Shown: positions 1-6,106 of the stretch, in pieces | Numbering within the stretch: position 1 is the first letter of the stretch | How the letters are laid out: each line of letters starts with the position of its first letter | Assembly: GCA_016192885.1 (NCBI GenBank) | Contig: JACPTH010000046.1 | Span: forward strand, 1-8,872 | DNA from: a bacterium | GTDB taxonomy: Bacteria; Muiribacteriota; Ozemobacteria; Ozemobacterales; Ozemobacteraceae | Length of the DNA stretch: 8,872 bases | Direction of reading: 5' to 3' | Translations under genes and position numbers: made by a program | Notes under the pieces: model-generated | What the model saw: only the letters and a program-made list of their open reading frames with translations | What the model was told of the DNA's origin: nothing | Databases searched by the model: none

Positions 1-866
1 CCAAGAATTCGAAAAAAGGTCCTGTTTACTTTTTCATAAATTCGATCATACGGAAGCCCCGAAACCACAAACACGCCCGGAACGCCGGGCATGGGCTTTA
101 AAAGTAGAAAGAATTTTTTTTTTGAATCGACCAACTTGATAATTTTCCCGCTTCCATGCATGGAGAGATTTGAAAGCTCTGAAATTTTTTCCCCCATTTT
201 AAAAATACCTTCATCTTGGAAACCTGAGTGGGTAAGAATACGGCCATCCCGATCAACTATTAAAAGTATATAGTCCTTTGGAATATCCACTTGCTTCGCA
301 AGTTTAGTTAACCATTGAAGATCGATTCCGGAAAAAACAATTCTGTAAATCGTTCCGCCAGGATCTCGTACGGCATATGCTAGATTCAAAACCGGGCGAC
401 CGACGATAGGGCTGATAACATAACTTCCGGCTTCAATTTCCTTCGAGTTAAGCGCACGCTTCACCGCGGGATTGTCACTTAAATTTGGGAAGTTGGATAA
501 AGGATAAGCGCTGCTTATTACATCCCCATCCTTCGATAATACTCCGATATTGGCTAAATGCGGATGTCCAACGAGAAGGGTAGTCAGAAACCCTTCGTCA
601 AACCTAAATTGCGATATTGCCCTATTTTCCAAGAGCTTTTCTCCCATCCACTTCAGGAGAGTTTGTGCGCCTCCAAATTGATATGAATGTTCCCTTGCGG
701 CAAGAGTCGCCAAATGCTCCGCTTCTTCCTCCATGTTTTGAAAGGTGAAACTCCTTTCTTTCTCCGCCAAATAGAAAATAAACAACATAGCGGGAAAAGT
801 GGCTAAACAAGACAGAAAAATGAGTCGCCCTCGCAGGGTCAAAAACAAGTTGAACAAAGTTTTCAT
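1..866 (-). CDS. Membrane sensor with dCache-like extracytoplasmic domain, C-terminal output domain cut off by the window edge
   Basis: The minus strand is open without a stop from the ATG at 864-866 to the left edge, giving 288 codons. The N-terminus is a short basic stretch (LRGR, residues 11-14), then a hydrophobic segment at about 15-33 that looks like a membrane anchor. A charged linker follows (about 36-60, EKER, MEEEAEH), then a sensory region at about 62-270. It has the dCache/PDC pattern: NIGVLSKDGDVISSA at 106-120, DNPAVKRAL at 131-139, GSYVISPIVGRPVLNLAYAV at 147-166 and LLIVDRDGRIL at 201-211. The sequence stops near a KVNRTFFRIL segment, where the second membrane helix should begin. 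This N-terminal architecture is known from histidine kinases, diguanylate cyclases and adenylate cyclases, so signal transduction is a safe inference, but the output type cannot be seen. The ligand is unknown. There is only a weak ribosome binding site (GAG about 14 bases upstream). It is transcribed divergently from der. Confidence 0.8.
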   Translation of the reverse strand, partial: MKTLFNLFLTLRGRLIFLSCLATFPAMLFIFYLAEKERSFTFQNMEEEAEHLATLAAREHSYQFGGAQTLLKWMGEKLLENRAISQFRFDEGFLTTLLVGHPHLANIGVLSKDGDVISSAYPLSNFPNLSDNPAVKRALNSKEIEAGSYVISPIVGRPVLNLAYAVRDPGGTIYRIVFSGIDLQWLTKLAKQVDIPKDYILLIVDRDGRILTHSGFQDEGIFKMGEKISELSNLSMHGSGKIIKLVDSKKKFFLLLKPMPGVPGVFVVSGLPYDRIYEKVNRTFFRIL

Positions 867-895
867 GGGATAAAAAATATTCTCATCGAAAAGGG

Positions 896-928
896 CAAAT
901 CTCGGGGAGAAATTCTCGCCGAGATTTG
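896..928. repeat. Near-perfect 33-base palindrome upstream of the sensor gene
   Basis: Arms CAAATCTCGG (896-905) and CCGAGATTTG (919-928) pair perfectly. Inside them GGAGAA (907-911 and centre) pairs with TTCTC (913-917), so 15 of 16 positions are complementary, with one G/G mismatch (906/918). It lies about 30 bases before the sensor gene's ATG, in its probable 5' leader. It may be an operator for a dimeric regulator or an RNA hairpin. Read on the minus strand it is followed only by CCCTTTTCG, which is a poor terminator tail. Confidence 0.6.
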
Positions 929-1163
929 CGGGAATGATGGTCCCGTTACAAGCAACAATCGTGTTTTTGTTTGGTTAGAGAATTCCATCCTTTTCTGGGA
1001 AGCGCTTTTCCTCTTCTGCGAACCCTACGGGTTTAAGTTTGGGGTAGATGCTATTTTGAAAAAACGGATTTTACATATTTCGGTATTAAAATGCCAAAAT
1101 AAGGAAAAGTCAAGAAATATTACGAAAAATTTCCGTAAGCGATCAATCATCAGCCATTAGCGA

Positions 1164-1312
1164 CAGGGCAAACGCACACTTAATTCTGACCTGGCACAAA
1201 TTCAAGGGCTTCAGCGGTTGGTCTTCATTCCGGCGAACGCCGGAATGAAGAAAAGAATCCCCTGGATACCGGCTTGCGCCGGTATGACGCAAAAAGGTTT
1301 GCGTTTGCCCTG
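1164..1312. repeat. MITE-like element with 13-base terminal inverted repeats
   Basis: CAGGGCAAACGCA at 1164-1176 is the exact reverse complement of TGCGTTTGCCCTG at 1300-1312. After one mismatch a further 3 to 4 inner bases also pair. The 149-base unit encloses two strong hairpins (1223-1250 and 1266-1285) and has no coding content of its own. No target-site duplication is obvious at the ends. The structure suggests a non-autonomous mobile repeat or a compound intergenic palindromic repeat. Copy number elsewhere in the genome cannot be known from this window. Confidence 0.55.
1223..1285. repeat. Paired intergenic palindromes (REP-like double hairpin)
   Basis: The first hairpin has a 13-base perfect stem, CTTCATTCCGGCG (1223-1235) with CGCCGGAATGAAG (1238-1250), around AA. 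The second has an 8-base stem, ATACCGGC (1266-1273) with GCCGGTAT (1278-1285), around TTGC. The two share a CCGGC core and are joined by a short AAAAGAATCCCCTGG-type linker. Such paired ATTCCGG/CCGGAAT units are a widespread class of bacterial intergenic repeat. Translated on the plus strand they give the artefact peptide IPWIPACAGMT. Confidence 0.75.
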
Positions 1313-1329
1313 GGGGTTTTTGCGATTTC

Positions 1330-1358
1330 TTTACAGGGTTTCATACATGTGGTATTCT
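1330..1358 (+). promoter_or_regulatory. Probable sigma70-type promoter of der, with extended -10
   Basis: TTTACA at 1330-1335 matches the -35 consensus at 5 of 6 positions. After a 17-base spacer comes TATTCT at 1353-1358 (4 of 6), preceded by TGG, which gives the extended -10 TGn. Transcription would start near 1365, leaving a leader of only about 15 bases before der. The promoter lies just outside the right end of the MITE-like element, so that element would sit immediately upstream of it. Confidence 0.5.
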
Positions 1359-1379
1359 TGGCAAATATCGAGGTTTCGC

Positions 1380-2699
1380 ATGAGTCAAGACCCTGTTGTG
1401 GCAATCGTTGGCCGACCAAATGTCGGGAAATCAGCTCTCTTAAACCGTATTGTCGGCTATCGCCATGCAATTGTAGACCCGACTCCAGGAGTTACCCGCG
1501 ACAGAAATTATGCCATAGCCGCTTGGAATGGAAGGCGATTTCAGGTAATTGATACCGGGGGGTTGGATTCCCAAAACAAAAAACCCATTCAAAAGGCTAT
1601 TCATGAACAGGTAGATTTTGCTCTTTCAGAATCTGACGCGGTTATCTTGGTTTGTGATTCCAAGGATGGGCTAACTTCTCCGGATATCGATGTTTTAAAG
1701 CTTTTAAGAAAGAACTACCAACACCCTGTTTATGTCTGCATAAATAAGATGGATGATCCCTCAAAAGAAGATTCCCTTTATGATTTTTGTTCGTTGGGGA
1801 TTAAGGAATTGTTTCCGGTTTCCGCCTTTCATGGTCACGGTGTGGCGGACCTTCTTGACGCCGTTGTGGCATCTTTTCCCCTTGAATCTCATACCCAGGA
1901 TTTGGTTTCTGCGGAAAGGCGATTAGCTATCGTGGGAAAGCCAAACGTCGGGAAATCGTCCTTGTTCAATAAATTGATAGGGCAAAATCGATCGATAGTT
2001 GATGATGCGCCAGGAACCACCCGTGATTCAATCACAGTTTCGATAGAAAAGACTGGAAAGACTTACAGTTTTATAGATACTGCGGGGTTGAGGCGTCCGG
2101 CAAGGAATAAAGAATCGGTAGAAAATTTCTCCGTGCAGCGAGCTCTAAAAAGCATTAAAGAATCTGATATTGCCGTATTGGTGTTAGATTCATCTGAAAG
2201 GGAAATATCCGAACAAGACAAGCGAATTGCCACACGCATTCGCGAGGCAGGGTCTGCTTGCATTGTTGTTTGGAATAAATGGGATGTTTTAGAAAAGGAC
2301 AAAGAAGTTTGGGATTCCTTTTGCAGATTGACACGAAGTGAATTGAAGCTTTTTGATTTTGCGCCCATTCTGTCCTGTTCGGCAAAAACAGGCCTTAGGG
2401 TGTCAAAACTGTTTGAACTTATTGATCAAGTCCAGGAGGCAGGCGATCATAGAATCCCCATCGAGAGGTTAAAAGAAATCCTTTTTGAGGCGATGACCAT
2501 TCAACCGCCTCCACAATTTAGAGGGAAACCACTTGTTTTGAAGAATCTTTCACAATTGAATGGGCCGGGAATTCAATTTAAGATAAAATGTTCCGAACCC
2601 AAAAGCCTCCACTTCTCTTACCAAAGATATATTTTAAACCAAATTCGGCAGGAGTTTGACTTCATCGGGTGGCCTTTAAGAATCATCGTAAGAAACTAG
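1380..2699 (+). CDS. der: Ribosome-assembly GTPase Der (EngA), two tandem G domains
   Basis: Der binds and hydrolyses GTP and is needed for maturation of the 50S ribosomal subunit in the cytoplasm. The 439-residue product has the full family layout. G domain 1 shows GRPNVGKS (11-18), PGVTRD (36-41), DTGG (58-61), NKMD (122-125) and SAFHG (148-152). G domain 2 shows GKPNVGKS (186-193), TTRD (213-216), DTAG (233-236), NKWD (299-302) and SAKTG (334-338). A C-terminal KH-like domain runs from about 355 to 439, with PPPQFRGKPL and SYQRYILNQIRQEF. The length fits the family (about 435-490). I chose the ATG at 1380 because GAGG (1370-1373) lies 6 bases upstream and homology begins at once. The frame is open back to 1218, but those 54 codons translate the hairpin repeat and the promoter and are not protein. 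It is the first gene of the plus-strand run, about 175 bases before plsY. Confidence 0.97.
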   Translation: MSQDPVVAIVGRPNVGKSALLNRIVGYRHAIVDPTPGVTRDRNYAIAAWNGRRFQVIDTGGLDSQNKKPIQKAIHEQVDFALSESDAVILVCDSKDGLTSPDIDVLKLLRKNYQHPVYVCINKMDDPSKEDSLYDFCSLGIKELFPVSAFHGHGVADLLDAVVASFPLESHTQDLVSAERRLAIVGKPNVGKSSLFNKLIGQNRSIVDDAPGTTRDSITVSIEKTGKTYSFIDTAGLRRPARNKESVENFSVQRALKSIKESDIAVLVLDSSEREISEQDKRIATRIREAGSACIVVWNKWDVLEKDKEVWDSFCRLTRSELKLFDFAPILSCSAKTGLRVSKLFELIDQVQEAGDHRIPIERLKEILFEAMTIQPPPQFRGKPLVLKNLSQLNGPGIQFKIKCSEPKSLHFSYQRYILNQIRQEFDFIGWPLRIIVRN

Positions 2700-2720
2700 C
2701 CCATGTATCATCTCAATAAA

Positions 2721-2809
2721 AGGGGGCACGCGCCTGTTGCACGACGCCCCCTCTCGACAAGCGAAGTGAATTCGCTTGTCTCACTCCCCGCGGTCAGGCG
2801 CGGTGCGCC
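2721..2809. repeat. Cluster of three hairpins between der and plsY
   Basis: Three inverted repeats follow each other. AGGGGGC (2721-2727) pairs with GCCCCCT (2746-2752) around an 18-base loop. GACAAGCGAA (2756-2765) pairs perfectly with TTCGCTTGTC (2771-2780) around GTGAA. GGCGC (2797-2801) pairs with GCGCC (2805-2809) around GGT. The block is more GC-rich than its surroundings and codes for nothing convincing. No T-run follows on the plus strand, so it is not a standard terminator. It may be an intergenic mobile repeat, or an RNA structure that stabilises or attenuates the der-plsY transcript. Confidence 0.6.
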
Positions 2810-2875
2810 CTCCGAAAATATGTTCTCAGCCTTGCCAATGATTTTCCCCCGAATTATTGAGGAGATACCTAGCCC

Positions 2876-3396
2876 ATGATCGAATTTTATCCGGCATCCG
2901 AAAAATATTTTCTTGCGGTCGTTTTCGGCTATATTACCGGCACGTTTCCGACAGCCTTTTGGCTGGGGAAATACGTATATCGCCTCAATATCTTCGAACA
3001 CGGGAGTCGGAATATGGGGGCAACCAACGTTTATCGCGTTTTAGGCTTAAAACCCTTCATTTTTACTCTCTTTGTGGATATCACAAAAGGGTTGATTCCT
3101 GTTTTAATCGCCGGTTCACTCAATCAACATTCACAGGAAAAGATGTTATTAATGATAGTGGTTGGAGTAGCGGTTATTTTTTGGGTTCTATCCTAGCATC
3201 AATCAGCCTTCCCATGTTTATTGTTTTTTTTGATGAAGGCGGCAAGGATTGGGCGGGATTTCTCACGGTTTTTTCAATTTTCGTGGCTTTCTTTATAACC
3301 CTAAAGCATTCCGCCAACATTCGGCGTCTAATCCGAGGAGAGGAAAATAAGTTCCGCCAACGACGATTGAAAACAGTTATCGAGAATAATAAGTAA
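2876..3396 (+). pseudogene. plsY: Glycerol-3-phosphate acyltransferase PlsY, with internal deletion and frameshift
   Basis: PlsY is an inner-membrane enzyme that moves the acyl group from acyl-phosphate to sn-glycerol-3-phosphate, the first step of phosphatidic acid synthesis. From the ATG at 2876 (GAGGAG at 2859-2864, 11 bases upstream) the frame encodes a normal N-terminal half: GYITGTFPTAFWLGK (18-32), motif 1 as HGSRNMGATN (42-51), and DITKG (68-72). It ends prematurely at TAG 3194-3196 after 106 residues. The C-terminal part continues in another frame from about 3175: FLGSILASISLP, a hydrophobic helix, then LKHSANIRRLIRGEENKF, the family's usual tail, ending at TAA 3394-3396. Compared with the E. 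coli protein (about 205 residues), roughly 50 residues are missing at the join, including the conserved GFKGGKG loop and neighbouring helix. The missing length should leave remainder 1 when divided by 3. The stop overlaps the gpsA start (TAATG), which supports this as the original C-terminus. A real deletion or an assembly error are both possible. Confidence 0.8.
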
Positions 3397-4406
3397 TGCG
3401 CTTCTGTATTATTGGTGCCGGTTCCTGGGGAACCACTCTCGCGGACCTTCTTTGCAGAAATCAGCAACAAGTCGCTTTGTGGTCCTGGGAACCCGAGGTC
3501 GCTCTTGAAATTATGCAAAAAAGGAGAAACCCTTATTTTGTTTCTGATTTGTTGCTCCATGAAAGAATGTTTGCGACCCATGATTTGTCGGAGGCGTTAA
3601 AAGCGGCGGAGGTAGTCATTTTTTCGGTTCCATCTTCGTATTTACGGAACATTGCGAAACAGGTTAGGGAAACCCTTCATTGCCCTGAAATGATTCTGAA
3701 CACCGCGAAGGGTTTAGAATTAAAATCAGGTTTTCGTTTGTCGCAAGTGTTGCTGGAAGTTTTCGGAGTTAAGGAAAACTCCCCACAAGATTGTATCGCG
3801 GTTCTATCCGGCCCAAATTTGGCATCAGAGGTTGCTTTGAAAAAACTTGGCGCGGCTGTTATTGGTTGCCCAAATACCTGCATAGCCGAAAAAATGCAAG
3901 CCTCGTTTTCTTGCCCTTCATTTAGGGTCTACAGGCATTTTGATCGAACCGGAATTGAGCTTGGCGGAGCATTAAAAAATGTTTTCGCTATCGGTGCCGG
4001 CATAGTGGATGGGTTTGAATTGGGGGATAATGCGAAAGCAGCCTATTTAACCCGGGCTCTTCACGAATTGGTTCGTTTGGGAGCTAAATTAGGAGGGAAT
4101 AATCAGACATTCTATGGTCTGTCGGGCCTTGGGGATTTAATTGCAACTTCATCATCTCCCCTTTCCAGAAATTACAAATTAGGGTTTGAACTTTCAAAGA
4201 ATCAATATCTTGAGCCGTATCTTTCTTCTTCTCGCATGGTGGTGGAAGGAGTTCCTACAACCAAAATCGCTTACGAATGGGGGAAAAAACTAAACATTTC
4301 TCTCCCAATTACCGCGGAGATTTACAATATCCTGTTTGAAGGGAAATCCCCATTTGAAGCCATCAAAGATCTCATGCAACGTTCGTTAAAGGATGAGGAA
4401 GGGTAA
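3396..4406 (+). CDS. gpsA: NAD(P)-dependent glycerol-3-phosphate dehydrogenase GpsA
   Basis: GpsA reduces dihydroxyacetone phosphate to sn-glycerol-3-phosphate in the cytoplasm, supplying the substrate of PlsY, its upstream neighbour. The 336-residue length is normal (E. coli 339). The N-terminal Rossmann domain has GAGSWG (7-12), followed by FSVPS (76-80), NTAKGLE (102-108) and LSGPN (137-141). The C-terminal helical domain has the catalytic lysine in GGALKNVFAIGAGI (190-203, K194), GDNAKAAYLTRAL (210-222), GLSGLGDL (241-248) and SPLSRNYKLG (254-263). The ATG overlaps the plsY stop by one base (TAATG, 3394-3398), indicating translational coupling. The gene's last 163 bases recur as a decayed copy at 6107-6269. 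The TAA also forms TAATG with a following ATG, a relic of the former junction with the VanW-family gene. Confidence 0.97.
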   Translation: MRFCIIGAGSWGTTLADLLCRNQQQVALWSWEPEVALEIMQKRRNPYFVSDLLLHERMFATHDLSEALKAAEVVIFSVPSSYLRNIAKQVRETLHCPEMILNTAKGLELKSGFRLSQVLLEVFGVKENSPQDCIAVLSGPNLASEVALKKLGAAVIGCPNTCIAEKMQASFSCPSFRVYRHFDRTGIELGGALKNVFAIGAGIVDGFELGDNAKAAYLTRALHELVRLGAKLGGNNQTFYGLSGLGDLIATSSSPLSRNYKLGFELSKNQYLEPYLSSSRMVVEGVPTTKIAYEWGKKLNISLPITAEIYNILFEGKSPFEAIKDLMQRSLKDEEG

Positions 4407-4460
4407 TGGAACCAACGAGTTAGAAATGGATTTCAAAATCAAAAAATGTTAGATTTGTTT
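4244..4460 (+). repeat. Direct repeat, copy 1: gpsA 3' end plus decayed start of the VanW-family gene
   Basis: This segment aligns along its whole length with 6107-6325, offset about 1863 bases, with only a few single-base gaps. By eye about three-quarters of bases agree in the gpsA part. Shared words include CTTACGA, AAAAAACTAA, CCCAATTACCG, ATCCTGTTT and TAATGG. The similarity continues beyond the gpsA stop (GGATTTC, AAAAAT) into what is the VanW start in the other copy. Here the gpsA side is intact and the VanW side has decayed. Confidence 0.85.
4407..4460 (+). pseudogene. Relic of the 5' end of the VanW-family gene
   Basis: Directly after the gpsA stop, TAATGG and the next 50 or so bases resemble the first codons of the VanW-family gene at 6269. 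For example, AAATGGATTTCAAAATC aligns with AAAAGGATTTCCAAACTCG. The relic has a TAG five codons after its ATG and two single-base gaps against the intact copy, so it codes for nothing. It ends before the ribosome binding site of the following peptide gene. Confidence 0.7.
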
Positions 4461-4491
4461 CTACGATTGAATTTTTTTAGGAGTTCAGAAA

Positions 4492-4731
4492 ATGGCTAAG
4501 ATTAAAATCCATGATATTCCGAAAGATGAAATGGTATCAAAGGAAGATTTGAAGCTTGTTCTAGGCGGAATAATTATTTGGACAAGCCCTGATCCATATT
4601 TAAAAACTGGACAAACTGCTTGGAATCCGCAAAAGAACGGGTTCGTGGTTTGGGAAGACTTGGATGACTTTCGCAAGGGCTTTTCGTTCGGGGAAAGTGG
4701 TTCAGTCGTTAGAAGCGATTCCGTTGATTAG
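4492..4731 (+). CDS. Small double-glycine-leader peptide precursor (candidate RiPP or bacteriocin-like)
   Basis: This 79-residue product has a good start: AGGAG at 4479-4483, 8 bases before ATG. Its first 26 residues are a classic double-glycine leader: charged KIKIHDIPKD, then VSKEDLKLVLGG. V15, L20 and V23 occupy the hydrophobic -12, -7 and -4 positions and G25-G26 the cleavage site. Such leaders direct peptides to C39-peptidase ABC exporters and often to RiPP-modifying enzymes. The remaining 53 residues (27-79) begin IIIWTSPDPYLKTG and contain three Trp, many Gly/Ser and acidic residues, and no Cys, so a lanthipeptide is unlikely. No exporter, protease or modifying enzyme lies in the window, so it would depend on genes elsewhere. 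Only 11 bases separate it from the next gene, so the two are probably co-transcribed. It is part of the two-gene insert between the repeat copies. That it is a real gene is likely; the mature function is unknown. Confidence 0.75.
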   Translation: MAKIKIHDIPKDEMVSKEDLKLVLGGIIIWTSPDPYLKTGQTAWNPQKNGFVVWEDLDDFRKGFSFGESGSVVRSDSVD

Positions 4732-4742
4732 GTTAATTCGTC

Positions 4743-6089
4743 ATGGGGAATAAAAAAATGCGATTTTTTTTCGGGGTTTTCGGTCTTTTTTTTCTTCTTT
4801 ATTCTTTCTATCCACAATTTATTTTCGCGCAAGACGAAAAAAACATTTTTGAAAAAAGTTCGCAAATTTCGAAAGGACCGCGTGAAGCAAGCTATTCAAC
4901 GGCTTCCATGCAGATATTCGAAGAAGGTTCCTGCATTTTTAATGATTCCTTTGGGGATGTTTGGGCCCCATTCATAGAGAAAGACCCTTTTTCTTCCTCC
5001 CTAGCTCCAAGGGAATCGCCTCCCTTTTGGACCGGCGACATTCGATGGCTAGTTAATGGTCAGGCTTTTCACTATTCTGCGATTGTTCCAAGAACCGTAG
5101 ACGCTTCCCCGCCCAGGGATCCTCCTATTGTTTTCCTAAACTACGATGAAACGATTACCGACGGAGAATTGGGCGATTCCTTTATTGACGTTGGTTTAAA
5201 AAATGTTGTTCTTTTTCCAAATGCTTCCGAGTTTGTTATTGGCTCAAGTCACGCTAATGGAAGCAAGAAATGCGTAATGAGGTCCGGAGTTAGATTTGTA
5301 AACCATTCATCCTCAAACGTAATTGCACTTGATATTTCTTGGCCTCCCGCCAATTGGGAAGGGCAACAACTTTTGAGTCCCCTCCAAAGGTTGGCATTTT
5401 CCATACCGCCCGGAAAGAGCGTCGATGCAAAGGTTGTACAAGCTAAAATCCACACGACGCCGAACGTTCGAGATGGCTCATGCCCCGCAATTTTCAATTT
5501 TTTTGTTTCCGTCAAAACCGGAGATCCGCAGGCTCTTGAAATCCGCGATATTGCCTGCCAACCCGAATCAACGGTAGTAAACCCATCTCCTCATTCTCCC
5601 GGAGAAAAATATCATCATCAAGGAGTTTATCAAGAACAAGTTCAGGTCGGAGCGCCTTTAGCTTTGAAACCCAACGTAGTTGCTTCCCTTGCGATTCGGG
5701 GTACTCAAGTTGAGCACAACGCTCATTACGAGGCCAGACATAGATTTTTTATCACATTTCTTCCGGGGAAAGAACCAAAAAGCCTTGTTTTTTACGGAAC
5801 CGGCGGCTATGCTTATCCTGTAATCAATGGAAAACGGCGAGGTTCGGTTCAGCTTGTTCCGCGCAGAGATATTAACGGAAATGTTTTGTATAAAGAAATC
5901 GCCGAAGGTGATAAAATCGCCAAATATCTTGTGATTAACGAATTTAAAAGCCTTTCTATTCCATTTTCAGAGGCAAAAAAGTGGCTTATTTCGGTCGAGG
6001 CGCAAAACCCCGATTCGCCGGTGTATGCCCTGGACATTACCTTTAAACCTCGTGATAACGGGAATTTAGGAGTAATGGCCCAATATTAG
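4743..6089 (+). CDS. Secreted protein of unknown function, paired with the double-glycine peptide gene
   Basis: I recognise no family in this 448-residue protein. It starts with a typical Sec signal peptide: MGNKKMR, a hydrophobic core at about 7-28 and a likely cleavage after A29 (FIFA/QDEK). The mature part has no further membrane helix, so it should be periplasmic or outside. It contains four cysteines (64, 177, 247, 272), which could form two disulfides, a Pro-rich stretch at about 280-288 (NPSPHSPGEKYHH) and alternating hydrophobic segments that look beta-rich, e.g. SGVRFVNHSSSNVIALDISW (181-200) and ALDITFKP near the end. The paired FVNHSSSN/LAFSIPPGKS pattern hints at an immunoglobulin- or cupredoxin-like beta sandwich, but this is only an impression. 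The upstream start lacks a clear binding site. The ATG at 4758 (M6), with GGGG 9 bases upstream, is an alternative that leaves the signal peptide intact. It lies 11 bases behind the peptide gene and within the same insert, so a joint role is plausible but unproven. Confidence 0.85.
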   Translation: MGNKKMRFFFGVFGLFFLLYSFYPQFIFAQDEKNIFEKSSQISKGPREASYSTASMQIFEEGSCIFNDSFGDVWAPFIEKDPFSSSLAPRESPPFWTGDIRWLVNGQAFHYSAIVPRTVDASPPRDPPIVFLNYDETITDGELGDSFIDVGLKNVVLFPNASEFVIGSSHANGSKKCVMRSGVRFVNHSSSNVIALDISWPPANWEGQQLLSPLQRLAFSIPPGKSVDAKVVQAKIHTTPNVRDGSCPAIFNFFVSVKTGDPQALEIRDIACQPESTVVNPSPHSPGEKYHHQGVYQEQVQVGAPLALKPNVVASLAIRGTQVEHNAHYEARHRFFITFLPGKEPKSLVFYGTGGYAYPVINGKRRGSVQLVPRRDINGNVLYKEIAEGDKIAKYLVINEFKSLSIPFSEAKKWLISVEAQNPDSPVYALDITFKPRDNGNLGVMAQY

Positions 6090-6091
6090 CT

Positions 6092-6106
6092 GGAAAGTTA
6101 CTTTCC
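6092..6106. repeat. Small palindrome at the edge of the gpsA remnant
   Basis: GGAAAGT (6092-6098), T, ACTTTCC (6100-6106) is a 15-base palindrome lying between the stop of the secreted-protein gene and the first base that aligns with gpsA. It could be the scar of the insert's right boundary, an operator, or chance. Confidence 0.35.

Larger units (their letters stand above)
867..1379. other. Divergent intergenic region between the sensor gene and der
   Basis: I see no supportable gene here. The region holds the 33-base palindrome (896-928), a small hairpin CGGGA/TCCCG (929-933 with 941-945), an AACCC-TAC-GGGTT inverted repeat (1021-1033), an A/T-rich stretch at about 1050-1135 without a convincing promoter, the MITE-like element (1164-1312) and the der promoter candidate (1330-1358). 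Both flanking genes read away from it, so it should contain promoters for both. Confidence 0.7.

Noticed and set aside
91..810. Short ORFs within 91-273 (plus) and 622-810 (minus) as genes
   Set aside because: Both are out-of-frame shadows inside the continuous 288-codon minus-strand sensor frame.
1192..1206. Sigma54 promoter starting at TGGCAC
   Set aside because: The -24 box matches, but the expected GC-containing -12 box is missing at the right spacing (CAAG stands there).
1164..1325. Terminator formed by the 13-base inverted repeat and the following GGGGTTTTT
   Set aside because: The arms are 123 bases apart with hairpins between them, and no plus-strand gene ends upstream, so a mobile repeat explains it better.
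2715..2752. Intrinsic terminator on the minus strand (stem GGGGGC/GCCCCC followed by TTTTATT)
   Set aside because: No minus-strand gene ends upstream of it, the loop is 18 bases, and on the plus strand, where the genes lie, no T-run follows.
2857..3396. A separate 179-codon gene overlapping plsY
   Set aside because: Its first part is out-of-frame shadow sequence of the PlsY N-terminus, and only its last 70 or so codons resemble anything, namely the PlsY C-terminus. It is the second half of the broken plsY.
4461..6106. Insert as a classical transposon or integron cassette
   Set aside because: There is no transposase, no integrase, no terminal inverted repeats and no attC-like site. The flanking repeats are over 200 bases of host gene sequence, which fits homologous recombination or tandem duplication.
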